This document shows positions 33,797 through 46,059 of a stretch of DNA of 64,000 nucleotides, piece after piece (within the stretch, counting starts at the first letter, position 1; every line of letters begins with the position of its first letter). Below the pieces are notes generated by a model. It did not search any database. It worked only from the letters and a program-made list of their open reading frames with translations, and was not told the origin of the DNA. The stretch lies in the NCBI GenBank assembly GCA_030847615.1, contig JAUMIR010000005.1:58617001-58681000 (forward strand). Reading direction: 5' to 3'. The translations under genes and the position numbers were made by a program. Source of the stretch: Gambelia wislizenii (taxonomy: Eukaryota > Chordata > Lepidosauria > Squamata > Crotaphytidae).

Positions 33797-33950
33797 GTGC
33801 CTGCTTGGCAAGGTTATTCAGAGGATTGCCACCACTTTCCTCTAAAGCTGAAAGAGTGTGACTTGCTCAAAGTCACCCAGTGGGTTTCCATGGGCTGAGT
33901 GAAGATCTGAACCCTGATCTACCAAAGTCCTAATCCAAAAGTCAAATTAC
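33797..33950 (-). mobile_element. tRNA-related SINE, partial, antisense
   Basis: Contains 'gtgtgacttgctcaaagtca', 'cccagtgggtttccatgg' and 'ctgaaccctgatctacc', aligning with the middle and head of the 19.48-kb SINE. Confidence 0.7.
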
Positions 33951-34206
33951 TACTTAAAACTTACTTATAGCTGGGAATTCAGATTAAGTAATTAAGTCAC
34001 AGTGAAGAACTTGTGGTTCCACCAAATGCTTTTGGATCACAACTCTCATCATCCCTGCATACTGACTATGCTATAGAGTCCAATAACATCTACAGAATCA
34101 CAGGTCTCTCTAGCTCTGGGTGAAACCAAAAGAAATGGTGGGTTTTCACAAGGCATTGGAAGGAAGGCAGAAAAGTATCATCAATGTCGTCATTATCATC
34201 ATCTAT

Positions 34207-34438
34207 AGAGGTCACTGCCCTCCCTCTCCCTGTATCCACAAGGGATACATTCCCAAATATACTGTGGATGCATGAAACTGTGGATAATAGCGAGCCCTAC
34301 CAGAATGAATGACTTCTGGCCTGATTTCTGGCAGAAGCATACCATAGAATAACGCTGGAGGACCTAGAAAATGCCTAGAGAAGAGCGTAGATAAGTGAGA
34401 CCATGGATACCAGTCCCGTGGATATGGAGATTGACCTG
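34207..34438. mobile_element. Tigger/pogo-like element
   Basis: The left part 'ctctccctgtatccacaagg' and right end 'gtggatatggagattgacct' are inverted relatives of other Tigger ends, with TA on the right. The interior is diverged. Confidence 0.6.
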
Positions 34439-34440
34439 TA

Positions 34441-35698
34441 CTTATTAGGACTCAAGATGGCTTACCTATTAAAAGGAAAGTTGTACATGTTCAGAAGGGA
34501 GTTTTCTGCTTAGGTGTGGTGACCAAGAGAAGGTAGAGTAATGACTAAGAGCATTACTCTTGTTGGCTAGTGGTCAAAGAGATCAAGGGGCACAGGTCAT
34601 GGGCAGGAGTATAATCAAAGAAGACAGAATGATGTAATGCTATGAATACTTTAAAGGGTGAGGTCAAGGAGTGTGTGTTGGATACAGAGGGAGATGGGAA
34701 GCCCATGAAGCCCTCTTATCGCGTAAGAATAATTTCAAGAGTTAACGGAAAAAATTAACAAAGGAAGCAAAATTGATAGAGCCATCCATCCAGGCAGGCA
34801 GAAGGCTCTGAAAGAATAGCATCTAAGAGTTTAGGCATGAATCCCTGTGGTGGTTCACAATCCACCTCTTTTTCTCTTTTTTGATAGGCTCCTCAGCTCT
34901 AACAGGTAGGCAGGTACAACACAAATCCTCTTTGTTCTGGGATGTATGTTAGGTGACAGATGGGTCTGAATTTTATCTAATACAATGAATTATTATTTAT
35001 ATTCTTAAGGATTCATTATTTGGAGATAACAGCAGCTTTGCAACAGGAAAAGAAGTCAGTCTTTTTTCCTCCTGCAAACAAGGATATATAGCACGAGCCA
35101 AATTCCATCTAAGTATTTCCATATTTCTCCAATGCAGATGATCAAGAGAGTGACAAAAATAGATTGTATGCTCATGCAGTACAGATGCCAAACACAGTGG
35201 CTGCACAATCCCTCTTGCTTTGTTTTTGCCAATAAAAGAGAAATGTAGAATAAAATGAAGCAATTCACCCAACATTAATCTCACTAAAGCTTAAAATCTA
35301 GTTCCTTCTTAATTATTTCACTCCACATAGCCAACTATTATTTTCATATTATTCCCTTCTCTCTTTTAAGCTGGTTTTGTTTAAGCCTAAAGAATTCAGC
35401 TGTTGAATGTGGCAAGACAGGATTACTCAGAGCCAATACAATTGTTAATTTTTAGGATGCAACCAGTGCAATATGCATTCTTAGTTGGGGAAATACCTCA
35501 TCTACAGGGAGTGGCACAGGTCTCTTAGGTGTTTGACTCACATAAGAAAGTTCGGTAGGTGTATTTTTTGACATACAAATTAGACTTAAAACAGGCCTGT
35601 GAGCATTTGTGTATCTTAAAAAAAACCAAAACCCCAAACACTTTTTATGTTGCAACACACTGAGTCTTGCTTCCTAAAATGGAAGGTGGAAGCAATTC
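34441..35698. other. No recognised gene
   Basis: AT-rich, no coding or repeat identified. Confidence 0.4.
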
Positions 35699-36654
35699 CA
35701 GGGTTGATTATACGGCAAAATAAATCCGGGAAGAATTCACCAAGACTCCTAATAGTTCCCACACGTTGCGCAAGAAAGTCGCTTCATTCAGAAGGAGGGG
35801 GAACAAAACCCCAAAAGTAGCGTAATAAAGGCTTTCAGAACTTTTCCCAACTTTTTTTATAAAGTTCACAAAAATGCGCACAATTGGTTGTGTGAACTAC
35901 CGATGCGCAAAAGGCTGAGTGAACTACCAGCAACCTTCCCAAAATAGCCACAGCAGAGCTGAGCCGTGATTGGTTGGGCTGACTGTGGAGGGGGACGGAC
36001 TTTCAAGAGACGCGAGGAGACTCAAACGAAAAGATCCAGCCAGCAGTCCCCTCCACTGGCTGGAGAAGAAAGCTCAGACGTCTTGTGTCAAGGCAGTTCG
36101 CAAAGGAATGAGGCAATGTTGCCATGCGGTAAGGGCATGACTGACTGAATGACCCAACTCACCCACTCACCCAATTGCAGCACTCCATCAGAGACTCCTC
36201 TGAGCCCAGCCGCTACCCTAGCAAAGCTTCCCCCTCCTTTGCTTGATTTACTCTGCTCTGGCAAAAGGAGGAGGGCGGAGGGATGGGGATGGGGTGGAAT
36301 GGCTGTCTCAGCAGCGGCTGCTCTCCCTGGCTCAGTAACAGCATGCACAGCCACCCAGCCTCCCTCCTTCCCTCCCTCTCTGCCCTTCTTGCCTTTGGAA
36401 GAAGAGTGGAGGAAAGGTGCGAGCACTCTCTCTCTCTCTCTCTCCCTCCCTCCCTCTCAGCTTCCCAGCATCTTATCTCTCCCCAGATGAGCTTGGGAGG
36501 CCACGCCCCCCACCTTTGTCTGTTTGAACTACAAAGCCGAAAACTCACCGGATCAACCAATTTCGCACTAACTCACGTAAACTATGTGGCACCAGTGCGA
36601 AAATGCGCTAATGCACAAACTATAGCAATAAAAACTGCCATGTGACTGAGCCCC
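35699..36654. mobile_element. CpG-rich non-autonomous DNA element
   Basis: Left 'tatacggcaaaataaatccg' and right 'tgccatgtgactgagcccc' are related inverted ends. The first 250 bp ('cagaaggagggggaac', 'aaagttcacaaaaatgcgca', 'cagagctgagccgtgattgg') parallels the element at 55.6 kb step by step. The interior is CpG-rich with a CCAAT box (attgg, 35968-35972) and a (TC)n at 36428-36450. It resembles a promoter-like CpG island carried by a transposon. No protein-coding frame is credible. Confidence 0.6.
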
Positions 36655-37036
36655 AGGATTTTGTGTTGCGGGTTACCCTACAGCTAAGGATATCATCCAC
36701 TGTATTTCATAATAACTTTTGTTGACTTCTACATGTCTTCATCTGTGGAGTCTGAGAAGAGAAAATATTTCAGTGAAGGAGCAAAGGCAGAATAAGGCTT
36801 TCTGACAGACTTATGAACAACTGAACACACTATCCCCCAGAATGAATCAAGGAGAGTAGTCTATATGTAGTGAAAAATTTACTATTTATAAAGTATGCTT
36901 AAATATGTAATAGTATAATCATCAGAACAACTATTTAAACATTGCAGAAATGACCAAGTAATGTTAACATAAACAAAAGCACAGATTTCATAATATAATA
37001 ATGTGATTACAAACATTAGATAATTAATTCCACAAT

Positions 37037-37281
37037 AGATTTTCCTTGGTTTTTTTTTTTTCCCGGGCTGTGAGGCTGTGTTTTGGAAGAGCTTATTTCT
37101 GACATTTTGCTTGCATCTCTGAAGATGCCAGCCACAGATGCAGGCGAAACGTCAGAAATAAACTCTTCCAGAACAAGGCCTCACAGCCCGGAAAAAACCC
37201 AAGGAAAATCTATGGATGCCAGAAAATCTATGGAAAGCCTTCAACTTCACATTGAATGCCTCTAAGGGGCGAAACTGTTCC
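37037..37281 (+). mobile_element. Penelope-like remnant with hammerhead-like motif
   Basis: Flanked by the 12-bp repeat taattccacaat (37025-37036, 37282-37293). Outer arms ('gattttccttgg', 'cccgggctgtgaggctgtgt') are inverted at 37168-37211. Between them lies 'ctgaagatgccagccacaga' then 'tgcaggcgaaacgtcaga', and the end has 'atggatgcc' and 'aaagccttcaacttcaca'. 'gcgaaacgtc' blocks of this kind are known from Penelope-like elements, which carry hammerhead ribozyme motifs. Confidence 0.65.
37117..37156 (+). ncRNA. Hammerhead-ribozyme-like motif, type I, degenerate
   Basis: Core CTGAAGA (37119-37125) fits CUGANGA. A stem follows from GCCAGC (37127-37132) and GCAGGC (37140-37145) with one A-A mismatch, then GAAA (37146-37149), a two-pair stem AC/GU, and the expected cleavage C (37153). 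Helix I is only tct/aga. One extra T (37126) lies between core and stem. Whether it cleaves is unknown. Confidence 0.45.
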
Positions 37282-37293
37282 TAATTCCACAAT

Positions 37294-37720
37294 CACTGCC
37301 AGTTGCAATAAGTATAATCATGCATGGATACCAGACAATAATATGTTTGGGCACGAATTCATTCACGGAGAAGATGCAAGTATTATAGCTTTCCCCTCGA
37401 TGGAGATTTCTCAACCTTGTTTTCAGATTGCAGCCTTCCACACCAAGTTATTAAAAACTCTTTTCCTCACTGTTTTGACCACAGTATTATCACATGAAAA
37501 TGGTTCTAAACAACCTCTATGTTTAGATCAATGTAACCTAAAGTGAGAATCAGTTCACATGTTTACTACATCTTTCATACCTTTTCAGCTTCTCCCATGC
37601 CATTTCTTGTTCAGTCGCTTTCCATTCCTCAACTAACACAACTTCTACTATACATTATTACATTTACATTCTATGGCAGCATTGTTCTAAGTTACTGATG
37701 AGAGATTTATATCCCTTCTC
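37294..37720. other. No recognised gene
   Basis: AT-rich sequence with nothing identifiable. Confidence 0.4.
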
Positions 37721-37724
37721 ATTA

Positions 37725-37990
37725 TTTATTTTTAAATTAATGTATTAAAAGGTTTATGTTCCAGCTTCTATCCAGAGATCCCAACTTATATCTGGATATC
37801 GCAAACCATAGTGAAAACAGTAAAAACAATTTAAATAAATTCTAAAACTATCTGAACAATTTAAAACAATTCAACATAACTAAACAGAATAAAACAAACA
37901 GAAGACAAAACCCACAATCCAACTGGGCAGAAATAGCCTAGGGTCACTGGGCTGCAAAAGCTTGGGTAAATAATGAAATTTAATTTACTG
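37725..37990 (-). repeat. LINE 3'-tail-like sequence, antisense
   Basis: 'aaaacaatttaaataaattc', 'caatttaaaacaattcaaca' and related A-rich units look like the reverse complement of a CR1/L2-type 3' UTR. No coding. Confidence 0.4.
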
Positions 37991-38039
37991 CCGATGACAC
38001 CCATCAGGAGCCCCTTCACACTACATAATTATAGCACTT

Positions 38040-39440
38040 TGATTCCATTCTACAGACTTCATGAATTCAGAAGTCTGAAGTTTTGGTTGTTGTTTGGAAT
38101 TTCCCCAATTTGATCTAAAGGATCTGTAATCCCTCTGTTGAAACTGAGATCTATAGCTATGGAAAGGCTGATACCCAGTGTGAGGAGTTTTTCTATCCTT
38201 CTTAGGCAAAGAAAGGAGAGGCCTCTTTTTGTCCTTAGTTTCAACCAGTACTTCATCCAGGGAGTCCCCAAATAAAATGTCCCCTTTAAAAGGACATCCT
38301 GTATGGTTGGACTTGGATTTGGTATCCGCATTCTAATTTTTAACTACAGTTGGCATCTGGCTGCCACCTTAGCTGCTAAAGAGCAAGAAGCAAATTGCAT
38401 AGAATCAAGGCTGGCATCAGCCATAAAGGCTGCAACCAGACAACTTGTTGGGCCTTTGTATAAAGTTGGGGTCCCGTTTTGGTAGTTGCATAAGTAAACA
38501 TCTAGACCATGTGATGGCAGCTCTAGCAAATAATGAAGCAACCACCACTGCCCTAATGGCTAAGGCAGACGCCTCGTGGGACTTGGAAAATATCCACCCT
38601 CTTGTCCTCAGGGGTCTTGCAGTAGCCATCGCCATCCCGGGAAAAGAGTGAACCTGAAACCAGGCCTGCCACTGGGGCCATCAATGGGAGGCAATTTCAA
38701 TTTATCCATAATATCAGGGTGTAGAAATTCTTAGCCACCATGGGGGCAGTGCGAGACGCCTCTGGATGAGTCCATCCCCCATACAAGGCCTCGGAAAACA
38801 GCTCTGGAAATGGTATCACAGAATGATCTAGCTTTGATTGGGTTCTAATTTCAGGCATCCCCTTGGATTGATCCTCAGGGGTCTAAATGGTAGAAGTAAG
38901 ACCCAGGACTTCTTAACTTTCCGAAGCAAGGTACAAAAATAAGAAGCCTCAAATACCCTAGGAGACAACTGACCAGAAACAGTATCATCTTCCTCAGAAG
39001 ACAATTTCTCCTCTTCCATGTCAGAGGGTTACATGGAGACCTCAAAATCCAGGTCCTCCCAGGACGACTGAATTTGATGAATTGAGTTCCTCTTAGCCTT
39101 ACAGGATGGTGGCCTCTGGCCTTCTAAGGATGGATCCCCATCTTCTTGAGAAGAGGAGGTCTGCATGCTTGTGGGCTGCTGTTTGCATTTTCCTGCCCGC
39201 AGAGCCACTCTTGAAGTACCACAAGACGGCCCAGCTCCTTGCCTACTTGGTTTTGGTGCAAAAGCACCTTGGCTTGAGGAGAGGCCAAGAGACCCATCCC
39301 CTCCCCCTCCCCCCAGAGCTTTCAGCTGCAATGGCCTGGTAGGCAATGAGCATGATCCATTCAGCCAGTTGTGGAAGGAGCTCACTACCTTTGATAATGA
39401 GGTGGGGTGGAAGAGACCCCACCAGAACTCACCCATGCAG
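38040..39440 (-). pseudogene. DIRS-type gag, second copy, decayed
   Basis: Minus-strand pieces in order: a Ser/Gly-rich N-terminal stretch (39029-39436), an acidic segment MEEEKLSSEEDD (about 38,985-39,019), HEASALAIRAVVVASLFARA (about 38,500-38,560), DILFGDSLDEVLVETKDKKR (about 38,215-38,280), and a basic-aromatic tail HSYRSQFQQRDYRSFRSNWG (about 38,075-38,150). This matches DIRS gag, the same module co-opted in mammalian LAP2-alpha. Frameshifts and stops interrupt it. No RT or recombinase follows and no terminal repeats were found. Confidence 0.7.
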
Positions 39441-39900
39441 CCACAGCCACGCCAGAAGCCTCCATCGCTGCCACCATAGTGTGGTCCAACCCAGCCATCG
39501 GGTCCCCCTCATGCTCCCCTGCCACAATGGTGGTCACTCCTGACCCCACACTGGTGCCTCCTAAGAGGTCCCGATTCTTCCTCCAGCTGGAGAGAGGAAG
39601 AATATTGCCCGGCCTCAAGCCCTCATCCAAGGAGAGGTCTGAGCTGTGCACGCTAGCTAAACCAGCCTGGCTAGCCACCCTCCTAAAAGTGGGGAAGTAG
39701 AGATTCGCTGGAGCCTAGAAGCCCTGAACCGTTCAGTGCAGAAGCAGCATGAAACTGGAGAGGTTGGGGTTGTCTCTCCTCCTGAAGGTGGTGTTGGAAT
39801 TATGTGAGTGGTTATTTGTCCTGCTTGTGAAGCATGAGGGGAGGAGCCAGACCCAGTCTGAGGATTGCCTCCCCACACTGCTGGAAAATTCAGATTGCTT
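39441..39900 (-). other. Probable 5' leader of the second DIRS fragment
   Basis: GC-rich sequence upstream of the gag start on the minus strand, in composition like the gag region and unlike the AT-rich flank beyond 39,900. No ITR matching 6174-6291 is visible. Confidence 0.3.
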
Positions 39901-39904
39901 CACC

Positions 39905-42445
39905 TGGAGAGCAGCCATTTCCAATTGTCAACCTAACTGCAAATCAGTTTGTGAACATATATGGAAAACTAACATTTAAGAGAAACCTTTATCCAAATGT
40001 GTATTTCTTCAAATAAGTCTGTTGTTTTAATAAATTGTTGGACTACTAAGATTTCAAAGCTGTGCTTAAACCAAGAACATTCATTTAGCAGTTGGTTCCA
40101 AATATGCAGATTGAAACATTTTCAATTTTACATTAAGTGTTAAAACATTTTCAGTTTTGAATCCCATTACTACCAGATGTCCTGAAACTAGTGCTAAAGA
40201 TACAATACATTTGGAGAAACACACAGTTAGTGCAGAACATTAAGTTTTCAGATTTAAAAATAAAAATAAAAATAAAAATACGGTACTAAATGGACCACCA
40301 CTTTAATATATATTCTGATTTGCAATTACCAGTAGTTTGATGATTGGAGATAGCTGTTCTCTGGCACCTATTTAGGAGAAATGAAATAAGAAAACCCCAA
40401 ATTCACTACTTTGCAAACAGGGAGCACTTATGTTAACGTGACAGAGCTGGAAATCATCTGTCTGACTGTTCTGTTTTAGGACAATGGATTGGAATAGATC
40501 AAACCTTCACAATTTGTGACCCACCCTCAAATTGTGCCCACTAGATTAGGGGTAGGCAACTTTCAGAAGTCTGGGGACAGCACAGGCCCTCCACTGGATC
40601 ATAGGGGGCCCTCAAGCCCCCCTCCCCACCATTTTTTTAAAAACTGCACCCTCTAGAGTGTAGGCACCAATTTCATAGTGGTTTAGGGGGAGCGATGTGG
40701 GCCCAAGAAGAGGCCATTTTTCAAGTGACCATATGCAGGTTTTGAACCCCTCTAGGCCTAAAACAGTAAGGGTGGATGGGGTACCCTGTCACTGCTGGAG
40801 TGATGGATTCAGCCTGCAAGCCCACACATTGTCCATTCTCTCCAAGTGTGCACTCTGGTCCCAGAGCTGAGTGATAACTTCCCTGTTATTTATAGCCCCA
40901 TGTAGCAAAGGCAGATGCTGAGTTTCTGGTGAGCTACAATCAGTTTATGGGCCATAAGTTGTGCAAAGGTGTTCACAGGGGCACCCAGAGATTTTTTCCT
41001 GAAACTCTTTCTATTTTCATGATACTATAACCATTTTAAGGATGGAGGGGTGAGTATCATGTTCCAGAAAGAAACATTCTTTCATGGAATTGCTGGGTGG
41101 TACTGGGAACACCAATTGCCTATCTTGGTGCCAGAGAGCTGCATCTGTAATGTGATGGATAACATTCTCTACAAATGAGTGTGGCAAAATAATGAAACAG
41201 CATATTCATACCTCACTCTGTTCTAAAAAGATCATATGTTAAAATACATGACTAGTATTAGTCTGTTGAAAATAGACATTTTCCAAGAGAATTTATATAG
41301 GTGCAGTGTAGTGGTTGGAAAGACAAATGACCAGATCTCAGTATTATCAGTAACTTCTTTCTTTCTCTGATACCTGTTGTGCCTGAATGAAACTTTCAAA
41401 TAAAGTATTTTTGTTTGTTTACACAGAGAAGTCTCAGCACAACAAGCTATGTACACTAACCTAAAGTCTAACTGCATACTTGCTTCCTGGTTTCCCCATT
41501 AATATTCTGAGAGAGTTTGGAGAAGTTGCTTTTTAGACTGCAACCCTCTGTGGGATTTTGTGACTGGCAGTCCAGAAAGTAACTCCTTCAAGCTTTGTAT
41601 TAGCCTCAGAACAATAATCCACTTCAGATTGATGGGCTCTTCTAAATAACAATAGCCTCATTTCACACATGAAACAGCTCTTAAAGAGTATCCAGAAATA
41701 TCTATATGAGACTCCAGTCCACCTTTTGCCAATACAATGCCAAGGCACTGCGAAATCATCCCAATTACTTCTTAGGTTGAGGCAGCTAATTAATAAACAC
41801 ATTACAAAGGATTGTTGTGATACCCTTAAAGGGATCTCAACAGAATTAAATTAGGGAAAAGATTATACCACATTGCCATAATGAATTACTGCTGGGATTA
41901 TATCAGAAACATCTTTTTCTTGATATCAAAGAACAAGGAATCAAAGGGGAATGAGCACAAAAGCTGTAAAGATAGTTATCTTTAAACAAGCAGCTACTTT
42001 ATGAATAGTGCTCCAGACAAGTGAAACAGTTGAAACCAAGGCCATAAAGTGTGTGCTCCATTGGCTTATTTAAATATCTGTTAATTATTAGTTCAAGCTA
42101 TTTTTTTTAGGCAGCTCAATGCCTCCTAACCAAAGAAAATGACAGCCCATCAAACAGTACTTGGCAGTGATGGTTTCCAGCTTCCATCAGTATTCTGCTA
42201 TTCTGGCCTATCAGTTTTAATTTATGGCCAACATCACTCATGGCACTAATGAAATTATTAAACTTGTTTTGTTTTTGCTTGACCTACTAATCATAGCGAG
42301 GATATTGCTCTGACACACTGATATGTTTCCCTTTCTACCCAAAGCCTCAATGAAATTTAAAAATAGTTTAGAATATTTCAAGGTGGAGAAAAGTATTTGG
42401 GTAGATGTTGTTCCTTGTCCTGTCTCAGCAATACTGTTTCTGAGT
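39905..42445. other. No recognised gene; possible hAT remnant
   Basis: AT-rich, with (AAAAT)n at 40256-40280. At 40546-40700 'taggggtaggcaactttcag' and 'ggccctccactggatcatag' look like one end of a hAT element; the other end was not found. Confidence 0.35.
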
Positions 42446-42448
42446 CAC

Positions 42449-42666
42449 GCTGCATCTGCACTGCAGAAACAATCCAGTCTGACACCACTTTAACTGCCAC
42501 GGCACATTGCTATCAAATCCTGGGATTTGTAGTTTTGGCAGCAGAGCTTTCTGACAGAGAAGGCTAAGTATCTCACAAAAACTACAGATCCCAGAATTCC
42601 ATAGCATTGAGCCATGGCAGTTAAGGCGGTGTCAGGCTGGATTATTTCTGCAGTGCAGATGCAGCC
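42449..42666. mobile_element. Palindromic MITE, copy 3
   Basis: Clear palindrome: 'tgcatctgcactgcagaaac' mirrored by 'ttctgcagtgcagatgcagc', 'gacaccactttaactgcc' mirrored by 'ggcagttaaggcggtgtc', centre near 42,560. No coding. Same family as 15.99 and 25.68 kb. Confidence 0.8.
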
Positions 42667-42905
42667 TCAGTCTGTCAACAGCTCACCTCCTACTACAATA
42701 CAATAAATGGTGGATGCAGTGCATGAAGTATGACTGAGGTGCAAAAAACACTTTAGAAGGAAGTAAAAAACAAAGGAAGGAAGGAAGGAAGGAAGGAAAA
42801 AAAATACCTAGGATGCTACACTGCACTTGCTGTATTGTTGGTAGAACTTGGAAAAGGACTGACTGGGGAAGGAAGTGAAATCATCCTTAAGAATATTGCT
42901 CTAGG

Positions 42906-43106
42906 GCAGGGTTTCTCATCCAGGGTTCCCTGGAACCCTAGGGTTCCATAAAAGGTTGCTAGGGGTTCTGTGAAATATTGAAACTGGGGGAAAAAAGAAA
43001 CTTTTTTTTTTTTGAGCTACAGATATAATAATTTTTAGGCAGGGGTTCCCTGAGACCTGAAAATAGTTTCAAGGGTTCCACCAGGATAAAAAGGATGAGA
43101 AAGGCT
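42906..43106. mobile_element. hAT-type MITE
   Basis: Ends gcagggtttctcatcc and ggatgagaaaggct are inverted. The 8-bp TSD gctctagg lies at 42898-42905 and 43107-43114. Eight-base duplications and a (C)AGGG start are typical of hAT elements. Confidence 0.85.
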
Positions 43107-43725
43107 GCTCTAGGGGGATGGCAGAATAGATGAAAAGAGAGGGGATACCCCCCCGAGGTGGCCCTAACTATCTGACTCTATCACTACTGACTCTTGCAGG
43201 CTTGTTGGTTCTTTGGGCAAGGCACTGCATTTCCCCCCATTTCCAACACACTGAGCATCAAGAACAGATTTGAATACTTAGTGAACTAATTTGGACATCT
43301 AAAACCCTGATTCCATGGGCAGTTGCACTGGCATTGTTGACAGGCTTAGCACAACAATGCTGGCATGGTGTTTGCACTCAGTGCCAATAATTCACTGGTG
43401 TTAAGCAAAGCTTGTAATAACAGGGCCCTAAGATTCATACTTCAATTCTCCCCTGCTGTAGCTGGAACACAGTTATTCAAATAAGATCCCCTTTCTTACA
43501 AGCCTGAGTCTTTCCAAAACCCCTGTCAATTAGGAAGTGGCAGCCTAGTAGATCACACACATGGACAACCTCTACCTCATATGAGATCTATTATTAGACT
43601 TACTGCAGAGTTAATGCCGGCAGGGTTCTAAACGTTATGTAGAATACAGAAATGATACAACCCCTATGCAAAAGTTAAATCTGCCTTCCTTTCCTGTCCT
43701 AAATTGACTTTGACTCCTACTCAGG

Positions 43726-45008
43726 CATTAACCACACAAGGCTTTTTTCCGTTGTGAAAGCGCTACAGTATTTGGTTGTATTTCTGCTGCCCACACGACA
43801 CTGTATGTATTCAGTGTTCCCTCCATCTCCATTTGATCTCTGGTGCGCTACAACTAATTGACGATCTTTCCCTGTCAATAGCCATTGGTCGTGCAAAACT
43901 CCCACAAGAAAAACACATATGGTGTGAAATTGCGTGCTTGTTCCGTCTACTCTTCATCACGTGATCACGCGAGGGCGTGACTAGGCTGATCAGTATTCAC
44001 TCTGTCCCTACAGTCTTCCCAATTCAGCTTCCGGTGGCCATTTCGTTGAGACCCAGGAGAAGCTCTGCACCAACCCCTGGAGCCCCAAAGCCTGACAGAG
44101 CTGAAAGGGAGGCTGAGGCGGCTGTAGGAAGAGAGAGGGAGAGGAAGGGGGAGTGCGCAATCTCGCTCAGGCACACTCGCTCACTTGCAGATATCCACCT
44201 GTCCTCAGACACAGACACTCCCCACAGGCTGGGGTGGGCTTGGGAGCATCCCCCCCACCCACAAAGAGAAGCAGGGAGATGAAGAGGAAGACCCCTCTCC
44301 ACCATAAAGCTGAACCAGCTGCAAGGCGGAGGGAGGGAAGATGGGTGGGGAGAGTGAATGTATGTGCCAAGGCGAGGGACAGTGGAGGGAATGGAGGGAG
44401 CCAAGCAAGCCCCGGGCTTCAGGGAGCCCTTGCTTCGAGTGGGTGGGTGGCTGGGGCTGCTGCCTTCACGACCCAGAGGGCAGACTCCCTTGAAGCTCTG
44501 CAGAATCCCTTACTGTGTATGCATGAACAGTAAAACAGGGAAAAGTGGAAAACAGATAGGCTTGCCTTGCCAGCTCTCCCCAGCATGTTAAAGAAGCACA
44601 GATCAACAAAGCTGATCAGTGAAATCAAGTGACGGGCATACTGAATGTGGAAATAGCCCACCCTGAAAGTGTTTGTCATATAATAGCGCCAAACATGCTG
44701 CTAAGTACGCATGCGCTAATTGACAGAAATACCAGGCAGAGGCTGAATTATTGCGAGATTGCGCGAAATACAGACACGAACACAGCAAGATCTACAAACT
44801 TGCGCATGTGCGCAATCACACAAGGAAGTGACGTGAGAAGGAGGAGATTGACGCATAAATGGGAAAATGATGGAAAGGTGGGGCATTGCCCACAAATGTG
44901 GTGCGCAAAAAGCGTAACACTCGCTTGTTCTTCTGCCTCTGTTCCGGAATGGGCTGATACATGTGGTGCAAAACAGACATGAATCCGTCATTTACATAAC
45001 GGAATCAT
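43726..45008. mobile_element. CpG-rich island-like element, tentative
   Basis: A CpG-rich block with AT-rich flanks. It starts 'accacacaaggctttttt', holds 'agccattggtcgtgcaaa' (CCAAT) at 43880, a GC-rich interior, and 'acataacggaatcattgc' at the right. It resembles the 35.7- and 55.6-kb elements in plan. Ends are not convincingly inverted, so it could instead be a true CpG island. Open frames here are composition artefacts. Confidence 0.3.
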
Positions 45009-45009
45009 T

Positions 45010-45773
45010 GCACCTTCGGACCTCTGTGTGGTAAACACCTCAGACTGTGCCTTGCTTTACTCGGTTTCTACAATGATCACAGCCTACCTAATCCAATATG
45101 TAGACCCAGTACAGTACTATTGTAGAGCACAGCTCACGCCAAATGGTCCACAACTGAAGCATGATGTCCTACCAGATACATCTACAGCATCAGAATGTAA
45201 AAATAATTATAAGGCCAGGCCAAAAATAAATCATTCTATTTTGCATTCTTTTTAAAATTTACATTCAAAAGGGTTCTCAATTACATACAATAATGTTCCA
45301 GTATAATAAAAGCAGGACAATAAAAACACAAAAGGAGGGGAAATAACCACATTAATCATAAGTTTCTATAAAAACCATAGTGCAATGGACGCCCATATGT
45401 TGTAACGTCACAGCAGCCCCTAGGTGAATATGGACATGGCGAAACTATTCCATTCTATTTCCCACACACATAAGTCCATTTAGGAAGATGCAAGTCCCAT
45501 GCCGAATTCCAGCCATCTACAGAACACAAAACTTTTGCTTTGTAAGAAGTTTCAACCTCAGGCATCTTAGTTTCAAATCAAAACCACTAAGAGGTTATAA
45601 AATGGTGGTCAGACAATTTTCTGCTTCGTTACAAAAATGACTACACATTTATTCATAAACTACTACATATTTGCTCACGAATATTGACAATTGAATTAAA
45701 CAGGACTTAAAACAATGTTCAGCCTTCAGCACTATGGGTGAGGAAACTGGCACTATGATGATCCTATATGCTA
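45010..45773. other. No recognised gene
   Basis: AT-rich, no feature identified. Confidence 0.4.
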
Positions 45774-45775
45774 TA

Positions 45776-46013
45776 CAGTGGGCGCTTGGTACCCGCTGGT
45801 GTTTGGTTCCATCTGCTGGGGTGGATACCAAAATCCATGGCTGCTCAAGTCCCATTATATATAATGTCATAGTAAAATGGTGTCCCTTATATAAAATGGC
45901 AAAATCAAGGTTTGTTTCTGGATTTATTTATTTATTTAGGTTGGGGGGAATATTTTCAAGCTGTGGATAGCTGAATCAATGGTGCAGAATCCATGGATAT
46001 GGAGGGCTGGCTG
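45776..46013. mobile_element. Tigger/pogo-type element
   Basis: Starts cagtgggcgcttggtacccg, contains 'ggataccaaaatccatggct' and 'tcccttatataaaatggcaa', ends 'ggagggctggctg'. TA on both sides. The best uninterrupted member of the family here. Confidence 0.9.
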
Positions 46014-46059
46014 TATTTTTACACATCAGCTGTGGGTATTTTGTATAAAAGTTATCATG

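Noticed and set aside
36088..36645. Overlapping open frames on both strands
   Set aside because: Composition artefact of the CpG- and CT-rich transposon core; no family pattern.
44024..44533. Overlapping 126-codon frames on both strands
   Set aside because: Same CpG-rich composition effect; no recognisable domain.
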